6,801 nucleotides of DNA from Micrococcales bacterium (GCA_003157445.1 PMJN01000049.1:1-6801); one strand, 5' to 3'; positions 1 through 5,341 are shown, counted from the first letter of the stretch. Notes: generated from the sequence alone by a model not told the origin. Numbers and translations are program-made.

Positions 1-1341
1 GGACGCACTGCCTGCCTGGGCCACCGCCGGGATCACGTCCGAGAGCAGCGGGCCGTTAGCCGTCTGACGGATGACGATGGGGACGTCAGGACCACCAGCC
101 ACCTTGATGGTCTCGGTGTGCTCAGTCAATGGCACAAAGGTGCCGCCGCGACCGTAGGACTGCCCACGCACCTCCTCAAGGTAGAAGTCGCTGACATCGG
201 CGCCAAGGTTGGTAGAGCCCCAGGCGATGCTCTGGTTGTGCCCGATCACGATGCCGGGCATACCAGCGTAAGTGAATCCCGAGACGTCGAAAGGACACGC
301 CGCCGAGACGGTCGTGCAGTGCAGACCGCTCTGATACCAGACGCCGGGAATGCTCACCGCAAGCTGGGGATCGTTAGCCAGCAGGGGTTTTCCGGTGGAT
401 GAACGTTGCGAACCCACCACGAACGAGTTGGACCCGGTGCCGTCGGCCGGTCCGGTCATGACCGGCAGTTTGTCCAGGTCCGTGGCCACCTCGCTAAGGA
501 CGGTGGTCATGGTGGCTGGCTTGTCAGCCGCCACCGTCTGGACCGAGAAGACAGTCGGGGTCGCTCCAGCCGGCGGTGCCACGCTGGGGGGCGGGCTGGT
601 CGCAGCCGGTCTCCAGTCCTGTGTTGAGAGGATCGGGGTGTGGGAGGCCATTGGGTATGGCGGGAAGATCTGCGCAATCCGGCCAGGTGAGACGGTCGCT
701 GAGAGCTGGGCACGGATGAGCTCGCTGTCGTAGTCCCCACGGCCGCCCCAGGCCATCGCCTCAAGCCAGGAAAGGGAATCTACCGGCGTCCAGGGCTCCA
801 CGTGGTAGCCAGGATACCTCTGCCCCAGGACCGAGTACTCCACAGCCATGTTGTCCGTGCTATCGGCCTTGCTGATGTAAGCATTGACCCCGTCGGCATA
901 GGCCTGGAGGTACTGCCGGGTCGAGGGTGACAAGGTTGGCAGCTCGGCCGCGGCCACCGTGCGCCAGCCCAGGGTCCGGACAACGCGATCGGTCTGGATG
1001 GCACTCTTGCCAACGATCTCGGAGAGCCGTCCAGCGGCAATGTGCCTGTTCACGTCCATCTGAAAGAACCGGTCCTGTGCGGCCACGAAACCCTGCGCAC
1101 GGAAGAGGTCCTGTGCGTTGCCCGCATAGATCTGTGGGACGCCTTGGTTATCGCGCGACACGGTGACCTTCGATGTCAGACCTGGCATAGACAGCGCCCC
1201 AGAGGTCTGTGGCAAGGGCTGGCGGACCAGGCTGACGCCCACGACCGCGACAACCACGATGGCAATAACGACCAGGACGACGACGGACAAGGAGATGCGG
1301 CGAAACAGTTTGGCTCTGGACACCCTGCGAGAATATGACAT
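1..1341 (-). CDS. Penicillin acylase family protein (Ntn hydrolase), membrane-anchored, partial at the left edge
   Basis: The minus strand reads open for 447 codons from an ATG at 1341 to the window edge; the C-terminal part (family total about 800 aa) lies outside. A basic N-terminus is followed by a membrane segment or uncleaved signal at residues 16-39, so the enzyme probably acts outside the cytoplasm. The alpha-chain signature GFVAAQDRFFQM is at residues 84-95. A Pro/Ala/Thr-rich stretch at about 245-300 looks like the excised spacer. Gly303-Ser304 in GSNSFVVG is the expected autocleavage site, and Ser304 would be the N-terminal nucleophile of the beta chain. ANDPQL (322-327), GHNQSIAWGST (367-377) and RQTANGPLL (425-433) match conserved beta-chain blocks. 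The family cleaves amide bonds (beta-lactam side chains, acyl-homoserine lactones, other N-acyl compounds); the substrate here cannot be read. An in-frame GTG at 1323 is an alternative, possibly leaderless, start. Family call is confident, start and substrate are not. Confidence 0.9.
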   Translation of the reverse strand, partial: MSYSRRVSRAKLFRRISLSVVVLVVIAIVVVAVVGVSLVRQPLPQTSGALSMPGLTSKVTVSRDNQGVPQIYAGNAQDLFRAQGFVAAQDRFFQMDVNRHIAAGRLSEIVGKSAIQTDRVVRTLGWRTVAAAELPTLSPSTRQYLQAYADGVNAYISKADSTDNMAVEYSVLGQRYPGYHVEPWTPVDSLSWLEAMAWGGRGDYDSELIRAQLSATVSPGRIAQIFPPYPMASHTPILSTQDWRPAATSPPPSVAPPAGATPTVFSVQTVAADKPATMTTVLSEVATDLDKLPVMTGPADGTGSNSFVVGSQRSSTGKPLLANDPQLAVSIPGVWYQSGLHCTTVSAACPFDVSGFTYAGMPGIVIGHNQSIAWGSTNLGADVSDFYLEEVRGQSYGRGGTFVPLTEHTETIKVAGGPDVPIVIRQTANGPLLSDVIPAVAQAGSAS

Positions 1342-1350
1342 ATCGAAGCC
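1310..1350. promoter_or_regulatory. Divergent promoter region with overlapping candidate -10 boxes
   Basis: The acylase ATG (1341, minus) and the antiporter ATG (1351, plus) are only 9 bp apart, so both promoters must lie within or against the other gene's 5' end. On the minus strand, TATTCT (1335 to 1330) sits exactly at -12 to -7 of the GTG at 1323, as expected for a leaderless transcript. On the plus strand, TTGGCT (1310-1315) and TATGAC (1334-1339) with an 18-bp spacer are a weak candidate for the antiporter. No good Shine-Dalgarno sequence is seen before either gene. All of this is inferred from sequence fit. Confidence 0.35.
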
Positions 1351-2865
1351 ATGCCTGCCTTTTCGGTCTCCAACCTCGACCTCTCGCTGCTGGTCGGGAC
1401 CGTCGTGCTGTTGGTCGCGGTGGCAGCAGTACGTCTCTCGGTGCGTTCCGGGCTACCCTCCCTGCTGCTCTATCTCGGCATCGGCGTGATCATTGGTGAA
1501 GCAGGCATCGCCTTCAACTCAGCTGAGCTGACTCAGGTCCTCGGCTACAGCGCCCTGGTGCTGATCCTGGCCGAAGGCGGGCTGACAACCTCGTGGGACG
1601 ACATCCGGGGATCGGTAGCACCGGCTGCGGTGCTCTCAACCCTGGGGGTGGTGGTCTCCGTCGTGGTTGTGGCCCTGGCTGCCCACCTCATTCTCACGGT
1701 CTCGTGGACCGTTGCGCTACTTGTCGGCGCCGTGCTGGCCTCCACCGATGCGGCGGCGGTGTTCTCCGTCTTGCGCCGGGTTCCGCTCCCCCGGCGGCTG
1801 ACTGGTCTGTTGGAAGCCGAGGCCGGGTTCAATGACGCCCCCGTGGTGATCCTCGTGGTTGCCCTGGCCTCGCAGGCCTCACCGGCTAGCGGCAGCCATG
1901 CCGTTTGGTGGCAGCTGTTGCTCATGGCTATCGCTGAGCTCGCCGGCGGGGCCGCCGTCGGAGTTCTGATCGGGTACGCAGGCGGCCACCTTATGCGCCG
2001 AATCGGATCGGGCTCCTCGGGCCTTTTCTCAATCGGCGTGGTGGCACTGACTGTCCTGGCCTACGCGGCCAGCGCCCGTTTGCATATGAGCGGATTCCTT
2101 GCGACGTACCTGTCGGCGCTGGTCCTTGGGAACATGCGACTGCCACACCGTGCGGCGGTCCGTGGGTTCGCCCAGGCGCTGGGTTGGCTCGCCCAGATCG
2201 GCCTGTTCGTCCTGCTGGGCCTGTTGGTCAACCCCTCCGAGCTGACCGCGCAGATCGTGCCCGCCATCGTGATCGGACTGGCGCTTCTGTTGGTGGCCAG
2301 GCCCTTGTCAGTCATGTTCTCTCTGACACCCTTTAGGGTGCCGTGGCGCGACCAGGCTTTCTTGTCCTGGGCGGGGCTGCGCGGCGGCGTACCGGTCGTC
2401 CTGGCCACGGTGCCGTTGACCATGGGGACCCCGAGCGCCCGGCGTCTGTTCGACCTCGTGTTCGTTCTGGTCGTGATATTCACGCTGGTCCAGGCCCCGG
2501 CGCTGCCGTGGGTGGCACGCCGGCTCTGTGTCACGGACACCGACCGCGCACTGGACCTGGAGGTTGAGTCGACGCCTTTGGACGAGCTGCGAGCGGAGGT
2601 CCTGCAGATGACCGTCGGCACCACCTCCATGTTGCACGGCGTCGAGGTGTTCGAGCTCCGTCTGCCCCCTGGCGCCAACGTCACACTGATAGTCCGTGGC
2701 GACCAGGGATTCGTGCCATCGCCACAAACGACCCTGCGTCACGGGGACCGACTGCTGATCGTCGCGACTGCAGAGACCCGCCTGGCTGCCGAGCACCGGG
2801 TACGTCAGGTCAGCAAGCTGGGACGGCTCGCCGGCTGGAACGCCCCTGATGACCAGCGGGAATAG
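1351..2865 (+). CDS. Potassium/proton antiporter, CPA1 (NhaP2/CvrA-like) with C-terminal RCK_C domain
   Basis: A 504-residue integral membrane protein predicted to exchange K+ (possibly Na+) for H+ across the cytoplasmic membrane. Hydrophobic helices fill residues 10 to about 390. The family's key sites are visible: STD at 131-133 in the fourth-helix region, Asn161-Asp162 in the EAEAGFNDAP block that forms the CPA1 ion-binding pair, and GLRGGVP at 342-348 with a conserved Arg. A soluble tail follows, and residues about 410-485 fit an RCK_C (TrkA_C) fold, including GANVTLIVRG and the LRHGDRLLIVAT block typical of that domain. This suggests gating by a cytoplasmic ligand. Length and layout match actinobacterial potassium/proton antiporters of about 500 aa; it is shorter than E. 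coli CvrA (about 578 aa), which carries an extra C-terminal domain. The ATG lacks a clear ribosome binding site. Ion specificity is inferred from family, not shown. Confidence 0.92.
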   Translation: MPAFSVSNLDLSLLVGTVVLLVAVAAVRLSVRSGLPSLLLYLGIGVIIGEAGIAFNSAELTQVLGYSALVLILAEGGLTTSWDDIRGSVAPAAVLSTLGVVVSVVVVALAAHLILTVSWTVALLVGAVLASTDAAAVFSVLRRVPLPRRLTGLLEAEAGFNDAPVVILVVALASQASPASGSHAVWWQLLLMAIAELAGGAAVGVLIGYAGGHLMRRIGSGSSGLFSIGVVALTVLAYAASARLHMSGFLATYLSALVLGNMRLPHRAAVRGFAQALGWLAQIGLFVLLGLLVNPSELTAQIVPAIVIGLALLLVARPLSVMFSLTPFRVPWRDQAFLSWAGLRGGVPVVLATVPLTMGTPSARRLFDLVFVLVVIFTLVQAPALPWVARRLCVTDTDRALDLEVESTPLDELRAEVLQMTVGTTSMLHGVEVFELRLPPGANVTLIVRGDQGFVPSPQTTLRHGDRLLIVATAETRLAAEHRVRQVSKLGRLAGWNAPDDQRE

Positions 2866-2954
2866 GGGCACGCTTGGCGGTTTGGGCTTTCACCCATTTC
2901 GGCCGACGCATATGAACCGGTGGGTAATCACAGCCATGCTCAGATTCGGCCGCC

Positions 2955-3074
2955 TTAGATGGCAAGGCAGATCGGGGCGCCCCCGATCACCACGACCATC
3001 GCTGGCAGCCTCCAAGGGCCCACCTCAGGACCGAGCCGAGCAGACAGCACCCAGAGGAGGTTCCAGCAAGTCAT
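2955..3074 (-). CDS. Possible 39-residue hydrophobic peptide overlapping the preceding frame
   Basis: The ATG at 3074 shares its A with the TGA of the upstream 36-residue frame (TGATG), the usual form of translational coupling, and the frame ends at a TAA at 2957-2955. The product has two Leu/Trp or Val/Ile-rich stretches (residues 4-14 and 25-39). It is not recognised. It could be a real coupled peptide, the rest of a frameshifted membrane gene, or chance; the hairpin at 2970-2988 lies inside its 3' end. Confidence 0.15.
   Translation of the reverse strand: MTCWNLLWVLSARLGPEVGPWRLPAMVVVIGGAPICLAI
2970..2988. terminator. GC-rich hairpin, possible terminator of the antiporter gene
   Basis: Arms GATCGGGG (2970-2977) and CCCCGATC (2981-2988) pair perfectly around a 3-nt loop, CGC. 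It lies 105 nt after the antiporter stop. There is no T-tract on either side, so a terminator role is only inferred; many high-GC actinobacterial terminators lack the tract. Confidence 0.35.
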
Positions 3075-3184
3075 CAAGCGCCAGACACGGCTAGGAAAGT
3101 GGCGGCCAGGTACAAGATGGAGACCAGGACGACCAACCACACCCACCCGATGCCGTGTCCGGCTTCCGATGAGGGGTTTATCAC
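3074..3184 (-). CDS. Possible 36-residue single-pass membrane peptide
   Basis: A minus-strand frame starts at GTG 3184 and ends at a TGA at 3076-3074. It encodes a short polar N-terminus (about 11 residues: Asn-Pro-Ser-Ser-Glu and so on) and then one clean hydrophobic segment at residues 12-34 rich in Trp, Val and Leu. That is the layout of small actinobacterial membrane peptides, and chance antisense frames rarely give so tidy a helix. The frame stays open upstream to about 3274, but that extension is not hydrophobic and crosses the promoter and operator of the plus-strand FmdB gene, so the internal GTG is preferred. Only a weak GAGG lies 12 nt before it. The protein is not recognised and no function is proposed; existence is uncertain. 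Confidence 0.35.
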   Translation of the reverse strand: MINPSSEAGHGIGWVWLVVLVSILYLAATFLAVSGA

Positions 3185-3187
3185 CGA

Positions 3188-3201
3188 TGAGGCCGGCCTC
3201 A
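3188..3201. promoter_or_regulatory. 14-bp perfect palindrome, possible operator
   Basis: TGAGGCCGGCCTCA equals its own reverse complement. It lies directly upstream of the candidate -35 of the fmdB-type gene and just before the GTG of the minus-strand small frame, so a dimeric regulator bound here could affect either side. GC-rich palindromes also arise by chance in this genome, and no regulator is recognised. Confidence 0.25.
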
Positions 3202-3202
3202 G

Positions 3203-3230
3203 TTCTGCAGGGACTCCTCTGACGTACACT
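3203..3230 (+). promoter_or_regulatory. Candidate promoter of the fmdB-type gene
   Basis: TACACT (3225-3230) fits a TANNNT -10 box, with a poor -35 candidate TTCTGC (3203-3208) 16 bp upstream. Transcription would begin near 3237, inside the CIRCE-like element, giving a leader of about 30 nt with a good ribosome binding site. The position relative to the operator supports the -10; the -35 is weak. Confidence 0.4.
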
Positions 3231-3256
3231 TGGCAGTCCGACCCTGAGAGTGCCAA
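3230..3256 (+). promoter_or_regulatory. CIRCE-like element (HrcA operator) upstream of the fmdB-type gene
   Basis: An inverted repeat TTGGCAGTC (3230-3238), a 9-nt spacer (3239-3247) and GAGTGCCAA (3248-3256) reproduces the CIRCE layout, TTAGCACTC-N9-GAGTGCTAA. The left arm matches consensus at 7 of 9 positions and the right arm at 8 of 9; the two arms pair at 8 of 9. It overlaps the end of the candidate -10 box and the likely transcription start, and ends 2 nt before the ribosome binding site. HrcA bound here would block transcription until heat or folding stress. The match is read directly; HrcA binding is inferred. Confidence 0.8.
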
Positions 3257-3258
3257 CC

Positions 3259-3263
3259 GGAGG
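3259..3263 (+). promoter_or_regulatory. Ribosome binding site that fixes the fmdB-type start
   Basis: GGAGG lies 4 nt before GTG 3268. This, and the universal family N-terminus MPTYxYxC beginning there, selects 3268 over the in-frame GTG at 3250, which lies inside the CIRCE-like element. Confidence 0.8.
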
Positions 3264-3267
3264 AACC

Positions 3268-3648
3268 GTGCCAACGTACGCCTACGCGTGCACCGCGTGC
3301 GAACATCGCTTTGAGATCGTTCAGTCCTTCACCGAGGACTCGCTGACCGCTTGCCCCCAGTGCCAGGGTCGTCTGCGTAAGGTTTTCAATGCCGTCGGCG
3401 TTGTATTCAAAGGCTCAGGCTTCTACAGCAACGACTCCCGCCGTGACGCCCACCACAACAATGGCAACCACTCAGGCAGCGGCTCACACAGCCGTCCTGG
3501 CACGAAAGGGACTTCCGCATCCTCGAGCGAGTCGGGCAGTTCGTCCTCCGACTCGTCCTCGCCGACGTCCTCTGACGCATCTCCAAGCGTCGGCGCCACC
3601 AAGACGGCAACCAAAACAGCCTCCAAGTCCGAGGGCTCAGCAGCCTGA
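3268..3648 (+). CDS. FmdB-family zinc-ribbon protein, likely Ruc-like redox-regulated chaperone
   Basis: A 126-residue protein starting at GTG. Residues 1-45 form the FmdB zinc ribbon: MPTYAYACTAC supplies Cys8 and Cys11, and CPQC supplies Cys29 and Cys32, a four-cysteine zinc site. The conserved GVVFKGSGFYSNDSR block follows at about residues 44-58. From about 60 to the end the chain is low-complexity Ser/Thr/Gly/Asn/Lys and surely disordered. This layout closely resembles M. tuberculosis Rv0991c (Ruc), which, as I recall, was reported as a chaperone switched on by oxidation of the zinc-bound cysteines and repressed by HrcA. The CIRCE-like operator in front of this gene fits the same regulation. 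The name FmdB comes from an old, poorly supported link to amide metabolism and should not be taken as function. The zinc ribbon is certain; the chaperone role is inferred by homology and regulation. Confidence 0.9.
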   Translation: MPTYAYACTACEHRFEIVQSFTEDSLTACPQCQGRLRKVFNAVGVVFKGSGFYSNDSRRDAHHNNGNHSGSGSHSRPGTKGTSASSSESGSSSSDSSSPTSSDASPSVGATKTATKTASKSEGSAA

Positions 3649-3660
3649 GGCTGCTCGCCC
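3633..3660 (+). terminator. Hairpin with the fmdB-type stop codon in its loop
   Basis: AGCAGCC (3639-3645) and GGCTGCT (3649-3655) pair perfectly and the 3-nt loop is the TGA stop codon itself. After a small internal bulge, GGGC (3633-3636) and GCCC (3657-3660) add four more pairs. No T-tract follows. It may end the transcript or protect its 3' end; that role is inferred. Confidence 0.4.
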
Positions 3661-3746
3661 GTATGGGTGGCTCTGGCCATCATTGAGGAAGATCCGGACG
3701 GTCCGCAAGCCTTAGATGGGGCCTCTGCTGACATCATGTGCGCGGC

Positions 3747-3752
3747 TAGTGT
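3747..3752 (+). promoter_or_regulatory. Candidate -10 box for a leaderless phosphorylase transcript
   Basis: TAGTGT occupies exactly -12 to -7 relative to the A of ATG 3759, and no Shine-Dalgarno sequence precedes that ATG. Both are expected if transcription starts at the A of the start codon, as is common in actinobacteria. No convincing -35 was found. Confidence 0.35.
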
Positions 3753-3758
3753 CGGCGT

Positions 3759-4631
3759 ATGACACCCAGCACAGAGACCTCGCTCAGCACCTCGGGCGGC
3801 CCAGGCTCGGCTCGCGCCGACATCGGCGTCATCGGTGGCTCAGGGTTCTACGAGTTCCTGACAGACACAGCGCGCATCAGCATGACAACCCCGTTCGGCG
3901 ACCCCAGCGACGACGTGCTCATCGGGGACCTGCAGGGTCGGCGTGTAGCCTTCCTGGCCCGACACGGGCAACGTCACCGTTACCCACCCCACCGCGTCAA
4001 CTACCGCGCCAACCTGTGGGCATTGCGCGCGGTCGGGGTTCGACAGGTGCTGGCGCCCTGCGCAGTTGGCTCCTTGAGGCCAGAGTATGGACCAGGCACG
4101 CTCGTCGTACCTGACCAGGTCGTCGACCGTACGTGGGGCCGTGATCACACGATCTACGACAGCATCGCTCCGGTGGTGCACGTCGGGTTCGCCGACCCGT
4201 ACTGTCCTCGGGGCCGTGAGGCGGTCATCAGCGCCGGTAGCGCCGCTGGCAAGACCATGGTCGATACCGGCACCATGGTGGTGATCAACGGCCCCCGGTT
4301 CTCCTCGCGCGCAGAGTCCCGCTGGCACCAACAGGCCGGATGGGCGGTGGTCGGCATGACCGGGATGCCCGAGGCTGCCATCGCGCGTGAGCTCGCAATG
4401 TGCTTCACCACGATCGCCCTGGTCACCGACCACGACGCCGGTGTCGACAGTGACGAGGCGGTGACCCACGAAGAGGTGCTCAAGGTGTTCGCCCGCAGCC
4501 TAGAGGGGTTGAAGACCCTCCTGCAGTCGGCCATCGGCGCAATGCCGGCCCCGGAGAACGACGTCTTAGCCACCTGTGCCTGTAGGCGGTCACTGGATGG
4601 CTTGAAGCTGCCCATCGCTCTGCCGACATGA
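3759..4631 (+). CDS. mtnP: S-methyl-5'-thioadenosine phosphorylase (PNP/MTAP family)
   Basis: A 290-residue cytosolic enzyme predicted to split 5'-methylthioadenosine with phosphate into adenine and 5-methylthioribose-1-phosphate, salvaging the by-product of polyamine synthesis. The phosphate-binding GGSGFY is at 26-31, LARHG at 66-70, and the HRVNYRANLWAL block at 78-89. GPRFSSRAES (178-187) and MTGMPEAAIARE (200-211) form the ribose and base pocket. TDHDAG at 223-228 keeps the two aspartates that in human MTAP (TDYDCW) contact the 6-amino purine, favouring adenine over hypoxanthine substrates; the MTGMPE block is shared with bacterial MTA and MTI phosphorylases, so specificity is not fully settled. 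Length is near the usual 260-290 aa; the first 20 residues are a polar, family-variable extension. It lies 110 bp after the fmdB-type stop and probably has its own promoter. No other methionine-salvage gene is nearby. Confidence 0.92.
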   Translation: MTPSTETSLSTSGGPGSARADIGVIGGSGFYEFLTDTARISMTTPFGDPSDDVLIGDLQGRRVAFLARHGQRHRYPPHRVNYRANLWALRAVGVRQVLAPCAVGSLRPEYGPGTLVVPDQVVDRTWGRDHTIYDSIAPVVHVGFADPYCPRGREAVISAGSAAGKTMVDTGTMVVINGPRFSSRAESRWHQQAGWAVVGMTGMPEAAIARELAMCFTTIALVTDHDAGVDSDEAVTHEEVLKVFARSLEGLKTLLQSAIGAMPAPENDVLATCACRRSLDGLKLPIALPT

Positions 4632-4698
4632 GGCAAGCCCGGGGCCGGGACGAACTCACATCAGCAGGCGGGTTGGATCGCCAGACCCATGCTGTCGA

Positions 4699-4733
4699 CA
4701 GCCCTGCGGCTGACTGACCCAGCCGCAGGGCTG
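4699..4733. terminator. Strong hairpin after mtnP, probable terminator
   Basis: CAGCCCTGCGGCTG (4699-4712) and CAGCCGCAGGGCTG (4720-4733) are perfect reverse complements, a 14-bp stem with a 7-nt loop. It lies 68 nt after the mtnP stop. No T-tract follows, as is common for actinobacterial terminators. The stem is certain, the function inferred. Confidence 0.6.
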
Positions 4734-4903
4734 AAAGGAGTCCGGCGGCCTGCATGGACCTCTACTGCGTCAAGAACTCCTTCAGCCGCGCTTTGTCGTC
4801 GCCAGAGAGCTGAACAACGCGCGGAAGGACTCATGCCATCGCCGCGGTGCTGCCAGTTCAGATAACTGGTCCCCGCTAATCTGTTGTGGCATATACATCC
4901 GTC

Positions 4904-4912
4904 AGGGAAGGA
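4904..4912 (+). promoter_or_regulatory. Ribosome binding site of mscL
   Basis: AGGGAAGGA ends 10 nt before GTG 4923. It supports that GTG as the start, since it falls inside the frame if the upstream ATG at 4884 is used. Confidence 0.6.
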
Positions 4913-4922
4913 CGAGCTGATC

Positions 4923-5279
4923 GTGAGTGGATTCAAAAAGTTCGTGATGCAGGGTAATTTGGTCGAGCTCGCTGTCGCGTTTGTCATGGCTGCCGCTTTC
5001 GGCGCAGTGGTCACGGCTTTCGTCGCAATCATCATGTCGCTGGTCGGCAAGATCTTCGGCAAACCCGACTTCAACAACATCAAGCCCGGTGGCGTGCCGA
5101 TCGGTGGGTTCATCACAGCACTGGTGACGTTCGTCATCTTGGCAGCAGTTGTCTACTTCTTCGTCGTCAAGCCGTACGAGACGCTCAAAGAGCGTTTCAG
5201 CACCCCCAAAGAAGAGACCACTCGCGCCGAGGTCGCGCTGCTCACCGAGATCCGCGACTCCTTGCGGGCCCGCAGCTGA
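4923..5279 (+). CDS. mscL: Large-conductance mechanosensitive channel MscL
   Basis: A 118-residue homopentameric channel of the cytoplasmic membrane that opens under high membrane tension and releases solutes during hypo-osmotic shock. The start is GTG, giving the family N-terminus MSGFKKFVMQGNLVELAVAF; the ATG at 4884 would add 13 polar residues absent from the family. TM1 spans about 14-45, TM2 about 59-83 ending in the conserved VVKPYETL, and the cytoplasmic helix LLTEIRDSL is at 107-115. The external loop (about 46-58) is short compared with the M. tuberculosis protein, and the C-terminal tail past the helix is almost absent. Leu16 and Phe20 align with the pore constriction residues Leu17 and Val21 of M. 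tuberculosis MscL, so the gate has Phe in place of Val. It stands alone between two hairpins, so it is probably monocistronic. Confidence 0.95.
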   Translation: MSGFKKFVMQGNLVELAVAFVMAAAFGAVVTAFVAIIMSLVGKIFGKPDFNNIKPGGVPIGGFITALVTFVILAAVVYFFVVKPYETLKERFSTPKEETTRAEVALLTEIRDSLRARS

Positions 5280-5303
5280 GGTCAGGCACCCGGCACCAAC
5301 GCG

Positions 5304-5341
5304 CCAAGGGCGCCGATCCCCCAGCGGGTCGGCGCCCTTGG
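5304..5341. terminator. Bidirectional terminator hairpin between mscL and the CoA-transferase gene
   Basis: CCAAGGGCGCCGA (5304-5316) and TCGGCGCCCTTGG (5329-5341) pair perfectly over 13 bp around a 12-nt loop that can add a few more CCC/GGG pairs. It begins 25 nt after the mscL stop and ends 11 nt before the converging gene's stop, the right place to end both transcripts. No long T-tract is present. Confidence 0.8.

Larger units (their letters stand above)
2866..3267. other. 402-bp gap between the antiporter and fmdB-type gene
   Basis: No large gene is convincing here. The gap holds a GC-rich hairpin (2970-2988), a possible minus-strand small membrane peptide (3074-3184) with an overlapping second short frame (2955-3074), a 14-bp palindrome (3188-3201), a candidate promoter (3203-3230), a CIRCE-like operator (3230-3256) and a ribosome binding site (3259-3263). 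From 2866 to about 2950 nothing beyond short direct copies of TTCGGCCG (2899-2906 and 2945-2952) was noticed. Confidence 0.6.
4632..4922. other. 291-bp gap between mtnP and mscL
   Basis: It holds a strong hairpin (4699-4733) and the mscL ribosome binding site (4904-4912). Possible -10 sequences for mscL are TAATCT (4877-4882) and TATACA (4892-4897), neither with a convincing -35. Between about 4740 and 4900 the minus strand has short protein-like frames, but no gene can be supported. Confidence 0.5.

Noticed and set aside
2061..2871. Long minus-strand open frames of 207 and 187 codons
   Set aside because: They lie opposite the well-supported antiporter gene, have low-complexity Arg/Ser/Thr-rich sequence and no family features; they are antisense shadows of GC-rich coding DNA.
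2849..3222. Plus-strand frames of 81 and 87 codons after the antiporter
   Set aside because: Arg/Pro/Thr-rich, no ribosome binding site, no domain or membrane segment, and one overlaps the antiporter end.
3250..3267. GTG 3250 as the fmdB-type start
   Set aside because: It lies inside the CIRCE-like repeat, while GTG 3268 has GGAGG upstream and the universal MPTY N-terminus.
3840..4469. 209-codon minus-strand frame
   Set aside because: It is antisense to conserved phosphorylase motifs and has no recognisable domain.
4884..4922. ATG 4884 as the mscL start
   Set aside because: It adds 13 residues not seen in MscL and places the ribosome binding site inside the gene; GTG 4923 gives the family N-terminus.
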